Origin: Saccoglossus kowalevskii
Taxonomy: Eukaryota > Hemichordata > Enteropneusta > Harrimaniidae
Direction of reading: 5' to 3'
Length of the DNA: 49,481 nt
Assembly (NCBI RefSeq): GCF_000003605.2
Contig: NW_003135352.1
Span: 277,588-327,068 of the forward strand
This document shows positions 33,801 through 44,640 of this stretch, one piece after another. The notes below the pieces were generated by a model. It was given only the letters and a program-made list of their open reading frames with translations, had not been told where the DNA came from and did not search any database. Position 1 is the first letter of the stretch, and each line of letters starts with the position of its first letter. Position numbers and translations under genes: made by a program.

Positions 33801-36800
33801 TAGCAAAACAGAATTTTTTTTTCAAATCGCTCATAACTAAAATATCATCATCTCACTGTGAGCCAAGTGTCACTATTGTGTTTTAAGAGATGCATAAGAC
33901 ATCAATGTATAATACAAAATATGATCATATACCACAAAAAGTTATAAACCAAATAATTAAGAAATCACAATAAGAAACATCTTCAAATAAATATATAAAT
34001 TTGAAATCGTGAATAATCACAATAAATAATACATTGCAAGATATATATACTCAAATATTATTTGGGGGAATTGGCCATACAAGGGTTGGATTGCAAGGGA
34101 AGTCATAACGACAATTACAATAAAAACATGGCTAGCACGATTGAAAGTTTACTTTTCGTCATCCAAAAAATATATTTCTATGAAAAGAAGTTGATATCAA
34201 CAGACCTTCTTCGGTTGTATTGCGGTGTAAAATAGATTTACAACATCATGTTATTAGACATGGCGACTGCTGGTTTTAGTGTATGTAATAGTTATATGCA
34301 AATTCCATATGCATCGGTTCGGTTTATTCAATACTAAAATAACCCATATAGGTATGGAATGTGTGTTTGAGACACCGTGTAATCTTTAAAAGTATAGTGT
34401 ACGATAAAGTTATCTAAATCTTCGTTGGTCATTTCCGGTATACATATTTACACCAGAAGTAAGTCATTTGATAGTCATTTTGAGTCATCTCGAAACCGCT
34501 TGGTAGGAGATCTTTATACAATAAAACCCTGCACGAATTTGTGCTCAGTAGAAATAACATGTATTTTAAACTGAGTATTCGCATACTCAAATTGTGCAAA
34601 ATAAAAAGAAATAAATCAATGCGCATAATAAAAATAGAAATAATGCCAATAATCAAAACAGAAAGGTTAATTCCATGATGAAAGAGGTCAATGCGCATAA
34701 TCGAAACAAAAGAGTCAATGCGCAAAATAAATCCATAGCAATATATTAAAACGCAAATGTGTTATTGCTTGCAATGCTTTAATCTGTCAAGTACTGAGCC
34801 AAACTGAACTGTAGTAGCAGATGAATATACACGAAGAAAATTTCAGGATATGCAAGCTATGAAATAAAACAATGATTATTTGCAGAAAGAATTAACATAT
34901 ACATTGATTACAAATAACATATGAACAAATTCGGCTAAAACGCAATCCATGACCATATTTAAACCGAAAATAAAAATATGAACCCAATACATCTGATATA
35001 GCTGTTAATGATCATATATCGAGGCCGGGTGAAAGCGGGGCTGACGGAGGCACGTCGTATCGTAAATGTAACCAGATACGTGATGGGTATAAAAGGAAAC
35101 AATTTGGTTAGCCATACCTTTATGTAACGAGAGACTATGATAGCGATTGTTGTACCGCGCAGTTTGTATGATAATACCTTTGCTTAATTGACGAGTTCTG
35201 TGGTGATAATGGGCGTATTGATCCTATAATTTGATCCATAACCACATTGGATCACAATATGTGTATCTAATATCATCGCAACTGAGATATCATGTAGAGG
35301 ATCATTAGTCAAACAGTTAGGGACCAACCAATGAGTATTTATATGGAGTGAGATTACTGACAAGTTTAGGTTCATCGCGTTCTTGGTTATTGGTTGTTTG
35401 CTTTTTTTTTATTTCAGTTCTATTATTTCACCATTATTTTATAATTGTTACTAGAGTCATTTGATAGTTCAAGTGCTATACGAATATTACGTAAGATGCC
35501 GCTCTACATTACTCTACTGCAACTTACTTTTGAACATTGGCTTGGTTTCTCGTGAATTCCTGTTGAAGTCACAAATGGGTGTCCCATTTAAGTCACAGTA
35601 TATACAGGGTCAATGCCATAAATTGATGTTCTTCTTAAGTCACAGTATATGCGAGAGGGGCATTAACATCACTTTACCATCAAAATAGTTATATATGCTA
35701 CATAGCAACAACTCCACAATACAAGTATATTGGTATGACGAATTTATAACGTATTTTACCCTAGTGGCTCTGGACTGTTCCCATGGATACATGTATTAAT
35801 GTAACTTATCAAATATTAAAATGTGTAAGACGGTTTTATTTTCTGTATGTTCCCCCCCCCCAGTTCGTTTACATTCTAAACGCATGATTTTTTCTATCGT
35901 AATTATATTGATAAAGATATATTGATAATCAATTGGGAATTGATTTGTTTCTAAGCATCCCGTATAAATGTGTAATTGCATTACCCGCCTCGAGGGGTCG
36001 CGTTTATGACTTGCACAATGTAAGAATTGTTTAATGGGAGCGATATCGCAAATAATAAATCATAGGTATCAAACCCCAATGATAACAAATCACGCAGTAT
36101 CCAATTGTAATTAGTTTCATTGCCATCTGTTGAAACATGTGACATCATCATACACGTCACTGGTCTTGATTTCTTGGAATCTATTTGTAAAGACGTTGGT
36201 GCTATAATGTATTAACAATGACTCATTACTATTCATACATAATTACCCGCCGTAAATTGCGTTCCGCAAAGATCAATTGGTGTATGATATACGTAAGTCT
36301 TTATAAAACGTGCGAGAACGCCACAGATGAAGGCATATTTTGAGCAATCACGTCTGTTGAAGGTAGTAATGAGAAATGTCGAAGGTAAAACACTGACTCG
36401 CAGCATATAATGAAGGCAATTTAACGTTCTCTCGGGTTAACTCGGCGTGTGTATCGCTAAAATCGCTAATTGTAGTGTTAACACGTTACATACGCACGAT
36501 AACATGTTTTATCAACATTACACCGTAGTAATTACAGGGTGTCTTTTCGATGATAGAGGCACGTACAGAGTGTCCTCAGTTAGTATCATTATAGTTTCGA
36601 TTAACATCAGTGTATCTCAAGATAGACATCGCATGTGTGAGTTAACCCTTAGAACGCCGCTCCCAAGGTGGTTGTGACAATTTGTAGTTTTTTTTTAATC
36701 GCGCTTATTTATTTAGTTTTTCGTAAAAAATCTTCGTCAATTTGAAAACAAATGGTTTAAATTTCTATTGCGTGCGTGTCTTAGCCATTTTTTAAACAAA

Positions 36801-37519
36801 CAATCCGGTTTGTTTAGCGAAAGATGATAAAAGATGATTTTGGCGTTTACAGTGTTAAGAAAGACGGGACGTCGCGTCAGCGTCCTAACAATGAAACGTT
36901 GAGGAAAAGCGCACTCGTTGTTACGTTTTTTTACTGCGCTCAAATTCTACGTATTCAGGGAACAACAACTAATATGTAAATGTTGATTTCATTACTTGGA
37001 ATACTTAATATAAATCTAAATGCACAGTAGTTAAACAGTTAGTGGAATTGGAAAATGTAAAGTTGCAAACTTACTACAATACATTCAATTCCATGTAGTC
37101 GTAAAATACGAGACTCGATATACTCGATAAGTTAAATTGTAAACGCCGTGCGAACGAAAAACTTCGTACTATTGAACGACAGTGATAAAGTCGTTATAAT
37201 CAGTTTACCATTTCTACAAAAGAGTCCTGTTCAAGTCAAGCCATTTTGCTAATAACAATACTGATAAAATGTCCCCCAAAGATTGAAAGACATATCTTTT
37301 TTCTGCGTACATCAAAATTATTACTGAATTTATAGAAAAAATACAGAAACATTCACATAATTTTGATTAAATTGCAGAAATATCATAATTATTGTTAAAA
37401 AAATAGAATCAACTATTCATAATGAACAGAGCAAAATATAATCGAGTGTTACCACATACCTGGCAGCTAGCAAATATTTGTAAGAGTACAGCGAGGAAAG
37501 GCAGTGCGTTTAGCATCAT
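15469..37519 (-). CDS. Secreted cationic peptide precursor, unrecognised, two exons
   Basis: Joined exons 37460-37519 and 15469-15897, phase 0 to phase 0, give 162 aa. Residues 1-20 form a hydrophobic signal peptide (MMLNALPFLAVLLQIFASCQ), with cleavage plausible around CQA|AP. Residues 21-121 are an acidic pro-region (23 D/E; tyrosine-rich, e.g. EYDVDYPELQDDVYDEDTTY). It ends at a KR dibasic site (NPEKR), releasing 41 residues that begin GPNTGMRNSRPSQR and end CKRGRMGGLGKGMYGC: seven Arg, three Lys, no Asp or Glu, and two Cys 15 positions apart, the last being the C terminus. An acidic pro-piece plus basic Cys-ring peptide is typical of peptide hormones and of cationic antimicrobial peptides; I recognise no family. 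The exon pairing is inferred from phase, signal peptide and the absence of a better partner, across a 21.5-kb intron. Confidence 0.62.
16247..16665. mobile_element. Foldback / long inverted-repeat element
   Basis: Left arm 16247-16386 and right arm 16538-16665 are imperfect inverted copies; the inner ends match best (GTAAACCGCTATT...AATCAGACCT against its complement at 16538-16566). A perfect AGACGTCT pair lies in the loop (16508-16525). Confidence 0.65.
17026..17060. repeat. (TA)n microsatellite
   Basis: Two TA runs separated by CACTAT. Confidence 0.9.
21487..23518. repeat. 21-bp minisatellite, about 95 units
   Basis: Head-to-tail 21-bp units built on GATGCTATTTCTAGTATG plus TAT, about 2 kb and interrupted by a 50-N gap, so the true length is unknown. 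Because 21 is a multiple of 3, two plus frames (repeating YDAISSM and CMMLFLV) and one minus frame (HTRNSII) stay open for hundreds of codons; these are not evidence of a protein. Unit variants are clustered: AAT and TTT variants in the left half, GATACT and TATAAT variants in the right half. A 1-bp insertion near 22436 shifts the reading frame. Confidence 0.97.
23142..23191. other. Assembly gap inside the minisatellite
   Basis: 50 N. Repeat units flank both sides, so the gap is a collapsed or unresolved part of the array. Confidence 0.99.
24466..24549. repeat. (ATT)n and (TA)n microsatellites
   Basis: An ATT run at 24466-24488 and a TA run at 24531-24549, with a T-rich spacer. Confidence 0.88.
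25625..25835. mobile_element. MITE family B copy 2
   Basis: Same length and order as 694-903, including 'GTGAGAATATACTTTATTTT'; starts TACTGTAAAACAC and ends TTATACAGTA. It lies in the large intron of the secreted-peptide gene. Confidence 0.82.
26895..27110. mobile_element. MITE family G copy 2 (inverted)
   Basis: Carries CACCCATAACCTGAACCC on the left and GGTTCAGTTAGGATTAG on the right, and the reverse complement of the interior of 10745-10965 (CCAAAGAGGGGTATATACAA). Confidence 0.72.
27311..27341. repeat. (TTG)n microsatellite
   Basis: Nine to ten TTG units. The glutamine run in the minus-strand ORF at 27182-27460 comes only from this. Confidence 0.9.
28931..29212 (-). CDS. Possible alternative last exon of the secreted-peptide gene
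   Basis: 282 nt open from an acceptor (aataagattcag|AAA) to TAA, with AATAAA about 110 nt further on (28815-28820). From the acceptor it is in phase 0, so it could be spliced directly to the signal-peptide exon at 37460 to give a second small secreted product of about 113 aa. The encoded 93 residues are rich in W, R and H, have two Cys (RKLTRCVDGEGTQ... and WRACYTVHHEF) and a KPRR site between them. Base composition is higher in GC than the flanks. I recognise no family. A chance ORF is a fair alternative. Confidence 0.3.
   Translation of the reverse strand, partial: KSYAMRPVYSDMSKWYQDRNLPKWPHSFNIDFQIRKLTRCVDGEGTQLTRKPRRDWRACYTVHHEFNVFHWNRDAHYTISYKMLLSRNQSNIS
34616..34735. repeat. Degenerate short repeats (TCAATGCGCA)
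   Basis: TCAATGCGCA recurs at 34616, 34688 and 34714, each followed by an A-rich AATAAAA-type stretch; a decayed short tandem array. Confidence 0.6.
37460..37519 (-). CDS. Signal-peptide exon of the secreted precursor
   Basis: 60 nt, 20 codons, ending CAG|gtatgt in phase 0. Two ATGs in a row start it; a 10-residue hydrophobic core (LPFLAVLLQIF) follows. About 230 nt upstream, back to a TATA-like box, contain no ATG on this strand, which supports this start as the first of the transcript. Confidence 0.65.
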
Positions 37520-37741
37520 GATGGCAGAGAAGACTTCGATATTTGTACGCGATGCTGATCAATTTGCGACGTTGATTACGCTTAAACTCGGGATACCTTA
37601 AAGATGAAGATGATAGTTATTGGCAGATGACTAAACTCAACAACGCTTCGACTTGACTATTTCTATGACTTCTTTGATGAGAAAGACTTGATAACCGATC
37701 GTAAAATAATCGCGTGTAACCGAGTACAAATTATTCAGCTG

Positions 37742-37749
37742 TATATATA
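37742..37749 (-). promoter_or_regulatory. TATA-like box for the secreted-peptide gene
   Basis: CTATATATAC on the minus strand. Transcription starting about 30 nt downstream (near 37715) would give a leader of roughly 200 nt without an upstream ATG before the signal-peptide start at 37519. Confidence 0.4.
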
Positions 37750-39649
37750 GGAATATCATCGCCCACTGTACCAAATACGAAGACGCGTACATAGCGGGAT
37801 CTAATTTGCATACCTCGTGAACGATTGTAATCGACATACGGGAAGAAGCTCGTTCAAAACTACGCCCTCAATACGAATACTGACCGGGATTTCGAATTAC
37901 TTATTATACTTTATTCAAAAGGCTGTTCGAATTAGATCATTAAATGATGTTAGCCGAAGCACAACCATCATAAATGAAGGTACAACCATCAACCTGTTGA
38001 ACGCTAGCGCCAACTTTTTTGTCTTTTTGCACACATTTCGTCAAAAAAAATATGGTAAAATTGAAAGTTGTGTTCGTTTTATCCAAAAATAGTGCAGAAA
38101 TTATAAAAAAAATCAATACAGACTAATGTGCAAAGTGTTTCACTTACATTTTGGCGGGAAAATCATGGCCTGTAAAGTGGTAGTCAGCATAATGGGTTTT
38201 AATGAGAATCGTATTTTTTATGATACTATTGCAATATTTATTTGTCGATATTAGTGCAATTGTACCTCTTTTAAACAAATATTGTTATTATTCCAAGTAA
38301 TTATCTGAAGGCAATTTACATAACACATGTGTTCTATTTGCGTTCTGTTACACACATCTATTCACGATACCATTGAATAGGTATGGCTGTTATTACCTGC
38401 GCGTATAACCATTGCTCATAGGTTACTTCGTAACGTTATTTATTAAAAATTGGTATCCCACAAACCATCTTTTAAAATAAGTACATTTCACTTGAACATC
38501 ACGCGGACGTAGTTACGTATACATCACGTGGACCTTAGTCCCAAGTGGCCGCCGACATCTTGTCGAGAGCTGGAAAGTCGCGAGGCACTCCTACGCACAG
38601 TTCTATTTCTAAGAATCAATATTCTAAACAATTTTGATATAAAGTATTTACTTTCATAATACCATGTGCCATAATCAATTATTTTAATACATACATGTAT
38701 GTAATGTATAGCATTTTTAGGGATTGACCATTAGAAACTATGGTAGACTTGGGCAAGTGGTATCGGAGGCAAGAACAATTTACATGTATTTTTATTTTTT
38801 ATAGTATATTAGCAGGTAAAACAACTCCTGAAAAAAACCGTGCGTAGTGAAGGCTGCCTATGAAAAACGCAACTCTATGTGGGTCTATGATTACGCGTAC
38901 TGAAAGGTTAAAAAATGAACAGCAAAAACAAATCTCGTGGCGTTCTCACTCTCAACGAGACCTCGGCGGCCATTTGCATGAAAGGTTTATTGAATATTGG
39001 TGTATACTTTATTATACACACTTTGTAGATCTTATACTATATATATTTCTCGAGCACTATTGAATATTGTCTACATAACATATTTATAACACATACTTTA
39101 CCTTGGTGTTTTATTTTCTATCATGGTCGGGGCCGTAGTTTCAGGAACACCGTGAGTTAACAGGGGGAAACAACGTAATTCTTGGTTTAAATCTTGCAGC
39201 CGTTTCAGGTACAATATCCCTCAGAATGGGGTTTCCATCCATTCATGACATTGAGGCTGAGTGGTGAACTTGACAGAGTCCCACTCCCTGTTTATAAATA
39301 TAAAATACTGTTAAAGACTTTTAAATATGATGATGAAACGAGGACTCACTCACAAATATACTAATGTGAATTCAACACCATACATTTTGGGAGGGCAAAA
39401 AATTACAAAATATCGCATAATTGTGGGTTTGTAGAAGTGTGGTTGCAACAAGGCGTGAGCAATATAAACGTGTTTTTCAGGTGTTTTAAACAAGGCTGTG
39501 TGGAAATTGATATCGCAAACTAGTCATAATTCATAGCTCCAGCAAATTAGACACGTATTCACTCCACAAAAATCATCCAACCCTCAAGCCTTATCTGCCT
39601 TAACCATCCTCATAGCTGCATATATTACGCATGTCTGCCCACTCACTAA

Positions 39650-39985
39650 CTCAAAGTTGAAACTTGGCGCTGAAACAACTTTCCAATCTCGGATGTGTCG
39701 AAGACGAATTTCAATTTTTATTAGTCTGCCCCGTATACAATGAGCTGAGGTTCCAATTCATGCCAAGGTTATTTTTTCAACCTCTCCTAATTTACATATT
39801 CTATTCCCCTTTATCAACTGAACATAGAGGATACATTTTATATGCCTTTAAATCCAAAAAAAACCTGCCGTTGTGATTGTTTATTATTTTAACTCACCTC
39901 CAGCGCATTATGATATATACATACTTGTCACTGATGTTGTATTTCTAGGCCGGCGGCCTCTAAGATTGAATGACAAACTGAATTT
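39650..39985 (+). mobile_element. Non-LTR retrotransposon 3' end (degenerate)
   Basis: The ORF at 39664-39876 reads LGCVEDEFQFLLVCPVYNEL then RFQFMPR...AFKSKKNLPL and stops. The C-(3)-EDE-x-F-(3)-C-P-x-Y-(2)-LR pattern is the usual C terminus of LINE-type reverse transcriptases in invertebrates (the usual His is Gln here). A T-rich 3' UTR follows with a self-complementary AGGCCGGCGGCCT at about 39948. The frame is broken by stops upstream, so only the tail of a 5'-truncated copy remains. Confidence 0.72.
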
Positions 39986-41760
39986 TATAATATGCAAGAT
40001 TAAACACTACGTAAAATAAATAATTTATTATACTCAAGAACGACTAAACTTTAACTTTCAAACAAATGTTTGGCAGATATTAGCCTGTGGATATATATGA
40101 TAACACTCACAAAAACGATCTCAGATTACATAACTATCAGTTCAGACATCAGGTTTCTTACAGAAGACAAGTTATTATGACGCGTGATATACATATATTA
40201 TATAATATTATCACTGCATTCAAAACATATTTTGCTGGCTTATTCAGTTTTCAGCAGCGGGTAGTGGATGAAATACCACTGAGGGCATCATACAGCAGTT
40301 GGTATATACGGTGGAAAACAGCGTGATTCAAACGATTCACAGTCAATTCGTCCCAACACATTCGTCCTACAAGTCCATCCGTTCCAATTCACATTCGTCC
40401 CATAGGTTGACATCGACGTGCAGTATATGCTATGTCTTGTCGGTTTACGTTGCAGATTCGGCCAACTGTACACGCTTGCTAAATACCACGAACTATGACT
40501 ACCCAGCACCACCATACTTGCTTGTATTCACCGTGGGGTGGCAGGTCAATCGCGCCCATTTGTTTTGGGCATAGTGTAATAGTTTACTAGTATGTTAAAT
40601 ATACATTGCATACAGATAAAAGACGGGAAGTCCGCGCTTGAATTAATTGTTTACATCTATGCGACGATTTAAATAGACACTGAAGTTAAGGCACAAATCG
40701 AGTATAAGATTTAGTTTATCTTCACTGACAGCTTGGATATATACATTGCTAATAAGTTGCTAAAACTTTTTAATTTAAAAGCAATGATATTTAAAGCCAT
40801 GTACCAAACAGGTTGCGACTAAAGAAATGTCAAAGAAGAAAACATACGCAATTAAGTGTATCGTTGGTGCACATTAAGCCACGCTGCTGGATAAAGGTGA
40901 AAATAACAATTATATAAAATCTGCATAACAAGCAATGACTTACTTACAGAGTGGCTGGGACGTTGGTGAACAATTTACATTACATAAAATTTACATATTT
41001 AGCACGTTAGATTTTTTAGATGACCTTGCTCTAGAAATAAATGCACGAGACGCTGGAGAAAAAGCGAAACGTGCTCATTTGAAGATTACGCTGACATGTG
41101 TAACTAGTCGGGAGAAAAGCGAAAAGTACAATATACCTGCAGGAAACAGCGAACGTGCAAATGTCCCGACTTCTGGACATAGATGTATTTCTTTTACAAG
41201 GACCGGCCTTAATGGGTCTTCACTTCAGATCGCCAATAAATAAGATTTTCCTTGTGTGGGCCACGTTAAAAGAGAAAGGCAATATTTTGAGGTTGTGTCA
41301 TACTTGACAACATTTCAACTACCCCAAGTGTCCATAGAATTTCGCAAAATTGTATATATTTGAATTTCTGGCCGGTTGTTTCAGTTGAAGCAAGATATCA
41401 CGATAGCTTAAACAAAAATCCTATAAATCATACAAATACAGATGTTGGAATACGTCCATATTTCATCGTCAACAGATGTCCTATGAAACATAATCTATGT
41501 TGACCAGTGATGTTGCATCTACGTCATCGACCATGTTCACGGGTACCAACAAAGACCATAAAACTGTTCCACAAACACCCGGGAATGAGGTATTGCCAGA
41601 TTCAACTCGAGAATAAAATGCACACAGACGAACAGATAAACAGACCATAAACTTATTTACGCGACTTTCCTAATGTTCAATAAATCCAGCAACAGATTAT
41701 GATGTTACATTTGTGGTTTGAGAGGCTGAAATGCGTGTATACAGGGTTTGGCACTGCGGC

Positions 41761-42058
41761 TTGAAGGACGGTAGTCGTCGCGCCGCGCATGTGCGACATT
41801 TGGGTCGATAAACATTGATCTTCCCACAATCCAAAATACTCTTCTATTACAAATATGAGGTTTAACCTGGGCGCGACTTGCACTAATTACAGCCGGTGAC
41901 TCCTTCGATTACATCCAATCACCTAAAATATCTAATTAAAGCTTGGTAACGTCTCAGTTTGTACTCGTTGATCTGCACAACAACCAAAGTCGCCATCTTT
42001 GTCTATACAAGACGCATATATCTCGCGCATGCGTGGCGCGACGACCATCGCCCTTTAA
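41761..42058. mobile_element. TTAA-type MITE, family F
   Basis: 298 bp with GC-rich inverted ends of about 38 bp (GGTAGTCGTCGCGCCGCGCA on the left, TGCGTGGCGCGACGACCATC on the right). The right boundary is TTAA (42055-42058); the left is TTGA, a one-base decay of it. Confidence 0.78.
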
Positions 42059-42839
42059 CCCATACTTCCTACACCTCCATCGCAGTTCTGGTGTGTGTGT
42101 TTTTTGCGATATTTTGAATCTCAATATGATATCTTGTTTTTCTCCAGGCACATCCTTCTAGCTCGTACTCATATACAGTGGAAATCGATTCAGGTCGACA
42201 GTTCAAGATGAGCAACTTGCAACATTCAGTTTTGATTAGCGATTGGAGAGTACATCCAGTATAATATTACATCAATAATGACCTGTCGCAAACGGGAGGC
42301 GTGTGTTTACAAACATTTAGCGACAACTTTTTTTATTTATAGTAATCAACGTTCACCACATTTATAATAACCATCGGCTACATTGTCCCTGAATTTCTTC
42401 CAGTGTGTGTTATGCCTAGACAATACTTTATTTTGGTCATTTAAATATTAAACACAGTGTCACTGCAATTGTCGAACTGCATTGTGCTGTCTGGGTAGCC
42501 TTGGTTATCCTCATAACTTTGTACTCTATTATTGGACTGTGCGCACTTAGAAGAATGTATTGCCAATCCAATGGAGCCAAATGGAAACCCGTAAACTTGT
42601 ACCCCGGGGGGTGTCACTCAATCCAAATCACATTATGGGAACGTGCCGTCTTTTGAAGGTCGTAATTTTTAGCAGATTGGTCTCTAATTGAGCATAGATT
42701 TGCTTGCCTTTAGGTCTTATACTAGGTTAGCCTGGCTAGGATGGGCCGGGGGATGGGGTCAGCTTTTTTAATTTCCATGTATTTACCCGAGTTTTAGTAC
42801 TTTTATTTATGAATAGTTTCAACCAATAACCGAGTACTT

Positions 42840-42935
42840 TTAGTGACAATTTGGTCTCTGATGGGATATACAAAATCACTATTTGGTCTATAATGGGGTA
42901 TGGTTTTGAGGTGAAAATGGTCTATGAGTTGGTCT
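42840..42935. repeat. Degenerate TGGTCT repeats
   Basis: TTTGGTCTCTGATGGG, TTTGGTCTATAATGGG and ATGGTCTATGAGTTGG follow one another at about 30-40 bp spacing: a decayed short tandem array, followed by a GC-rich tail to 43015. Confidence 0.55.
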
Positions 42936-43762
42936 GGGGTTTTACTTCCCGGCTGCACACCCCTACCAAACTGAAAGGCCAATTCTCCCCGAGCCAGAGC
43001 CAGTCTGGTTCTCGATTAACTTGCACCATTCTGAATACTAGTTTTAGACATTGCCCAAATGTTTTCTTAATTTCAGGTCCACTAGATTGCCCAAATCACC
43101 AGGTTTCTCATAACGAAGATTGAAAGGTGGGACTTCTCAGTGTACAGTTACTTTCTGGCTTGTAGTGTGGTGTATTCTCCCTGCAGGACAGATCCCTGCG
43201 ATAACATACATGGTTTTTCTGCATGATCCTTCGATTTATCCAGATGCGGTGGTCCAATGTGCTTTATTAAAACATGGAAAATGACACTATGACCCAAAAA
43301 GCATGTACGAAACTTGTTTGTATATTATAACATACCATTGTCCATATTTGGACATTGCATTACATCATTGTCGTACATTATCAGATAATAGAGTACTGTT
43401 AAAGGCTCTGAAACTGCATAACATTTTGGATGTTGCAGAAGAAATGAAGACTAAATAAAAGTGCAATACTTTAAGCAAATTGTAATAAAGTAATTCACAT
43501 GAAGCGTACATGAGCTTTAAACATATGTTTGACTCAATATGTTGTCTGTTGGTCCTGACGTAAAGCCATACACAAGTGAATGTTTCAATACAATGGTGTC
43601 CAACACTGTGACCCAGTCACTATACGTGTCAGGTTTTGGGTGTAAAACAAGATGATATCAATGTAGATATGTATATCATAATAATTCCCCACAAGAATTG
43701 ACTCGTACACCAGCTTGCATAGAATCAACATCTCATCAAACATGGCACTGCACGTCATTGAT

Positions 43763-43981
43763 TACTGTTAATACTATATATAATATTTTCGCTTGGATGT
43801 AATTTTCGCTATTTTCGCAGAAGCTACGATTCAGTGAAAATAAAAATCAGCGAATATACTTTTTTTCCTATATTTTAACATTCAACTCACCAAAAATCAG
43901 TGAAAATAAATTCCATACAAAACACTCGAAAAAGTCTTTCAGCGAAAATTAATTCCAACTAAAATAAAGCATTTTACAGTA
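43763..43981. mobile_element. MITE family C copy 2
   Basis: 219 bp, same orientation as 9784-9997; shares the interior CATTCAACTCACCAAAAATC block. Starts TACTGTTAATAC and ends TTTTACAGTA. Confidence 0.84.
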
Positions 43982-44589
43982 GGTGAATTTCTGTTTACTG
44001 CGAATTCTTGCGTGTTGTGTGAAAGACACGGACCGAACATCTGCTGAAGTTTGAACTTGAGTTTCTGGATTTTTTATAGCAAAATCTCGTAATGCTGATC
44101 TTTGAGAGGGGAATATTGAATTGAGACATCCTTATTTCAACAAAATTGACCCTCATCAAATGTGAATAGCACATTATTGATAGAGGAAATACCCCCAAAA
44201 TACTTTCACATTTGTCAATTCCCATGTAATGCTTGATATACCAACAAAGATATGACCTTTGTTTTTCCATTTTTGACGTTCGGTTTCATGGCAGTGAACA
44301 AAAAATGGTCTATTGAATTTACAAGACTGCAAGAACCTTTGTTTTATGTTTGACCTCTATATCATTTTATGCAGTATGAATGACAGTAACAATTTTTGCA
44401 GACACTCTTGACTTTGCTTGTCATACTTTGCACGCAACTTTTGTAGGAGTATTGTATTTTCAGTTCAAGTTCATTAAAAAAACAATTCTTCACCACAAGA
44501 GGGCAGCATAATGGTCATAAAAACTCTCATACTGGCGTTCTTTCTTCTTCATACAAAATCAGATGCGAACCCGTATGACTAGAGTTTTT

Positions 44590-44640
44590 TTAAGAGTATT
44601 CCAACATTTTCAGCAAATTCACTATCTTGGGAATTTGAAC
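44590..44640 (-). CDS. TTI1: TTI1 last exon (stop codon)
   Basis: 51 nt, acceptor gtttgcag|GTT in phase 0, encoding VQIPKIVNLLKMLEYS and TAA. It matches the LLKEL-type end of vertebrate TTI1 and is the only phase-compatible ending I found, though short enough for some doubt. Confidence 0.72.
   Translation of the reverse strand, partial: VQIPKIVNLLKMLEYS

Larger units (their letters stand above)
15898..37459. other. Large intron of the secreted-peptide gene
   Basis: 21.5 kb, AT-rich. It holds a foldback element (16247-16665), AT microsatellites, the 21-bp minisatellite (21487-23518) with a 50-N gap, MITE B and G copies and a possible alternative last exon (28931-29212). Otherwise I see no convincing coding exon on either strand; minus-strand ORFs at 19991-20991 look like chance (no splice-consistent ends, cysteine-rich without pattern). 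Confidence 0.55.
37750..44589. other. Intergenic region between the secreted-peptide promoter and TTI1
   Basis: It contains a non-LTR retrotransposon tail (39650-39985), a TTAA MITE (41761-42058), degenerate 'TGGTCTMTRATGGG' units (42840-42935) and MITE C copy 2. ORFs at 40935-41243 (+) and 42851-43123 (+) have no recognisable domain or partner exons. No gene is supported here. Confidence 0.55.

Noticed and set aside
38555-38600. Possible start exon on the minus strand (ATG in ACAAGATGTCGGCGGCC)
   Set aside because: The frame ends after seven codons and no donor fits.
40935-41243. Plus-strand ORF of 102 codons as a gene
   Set aside because: An acceptor-like sequence precedes it (ttacttacag) but no partner exon, domain or polyadenylation context was found.
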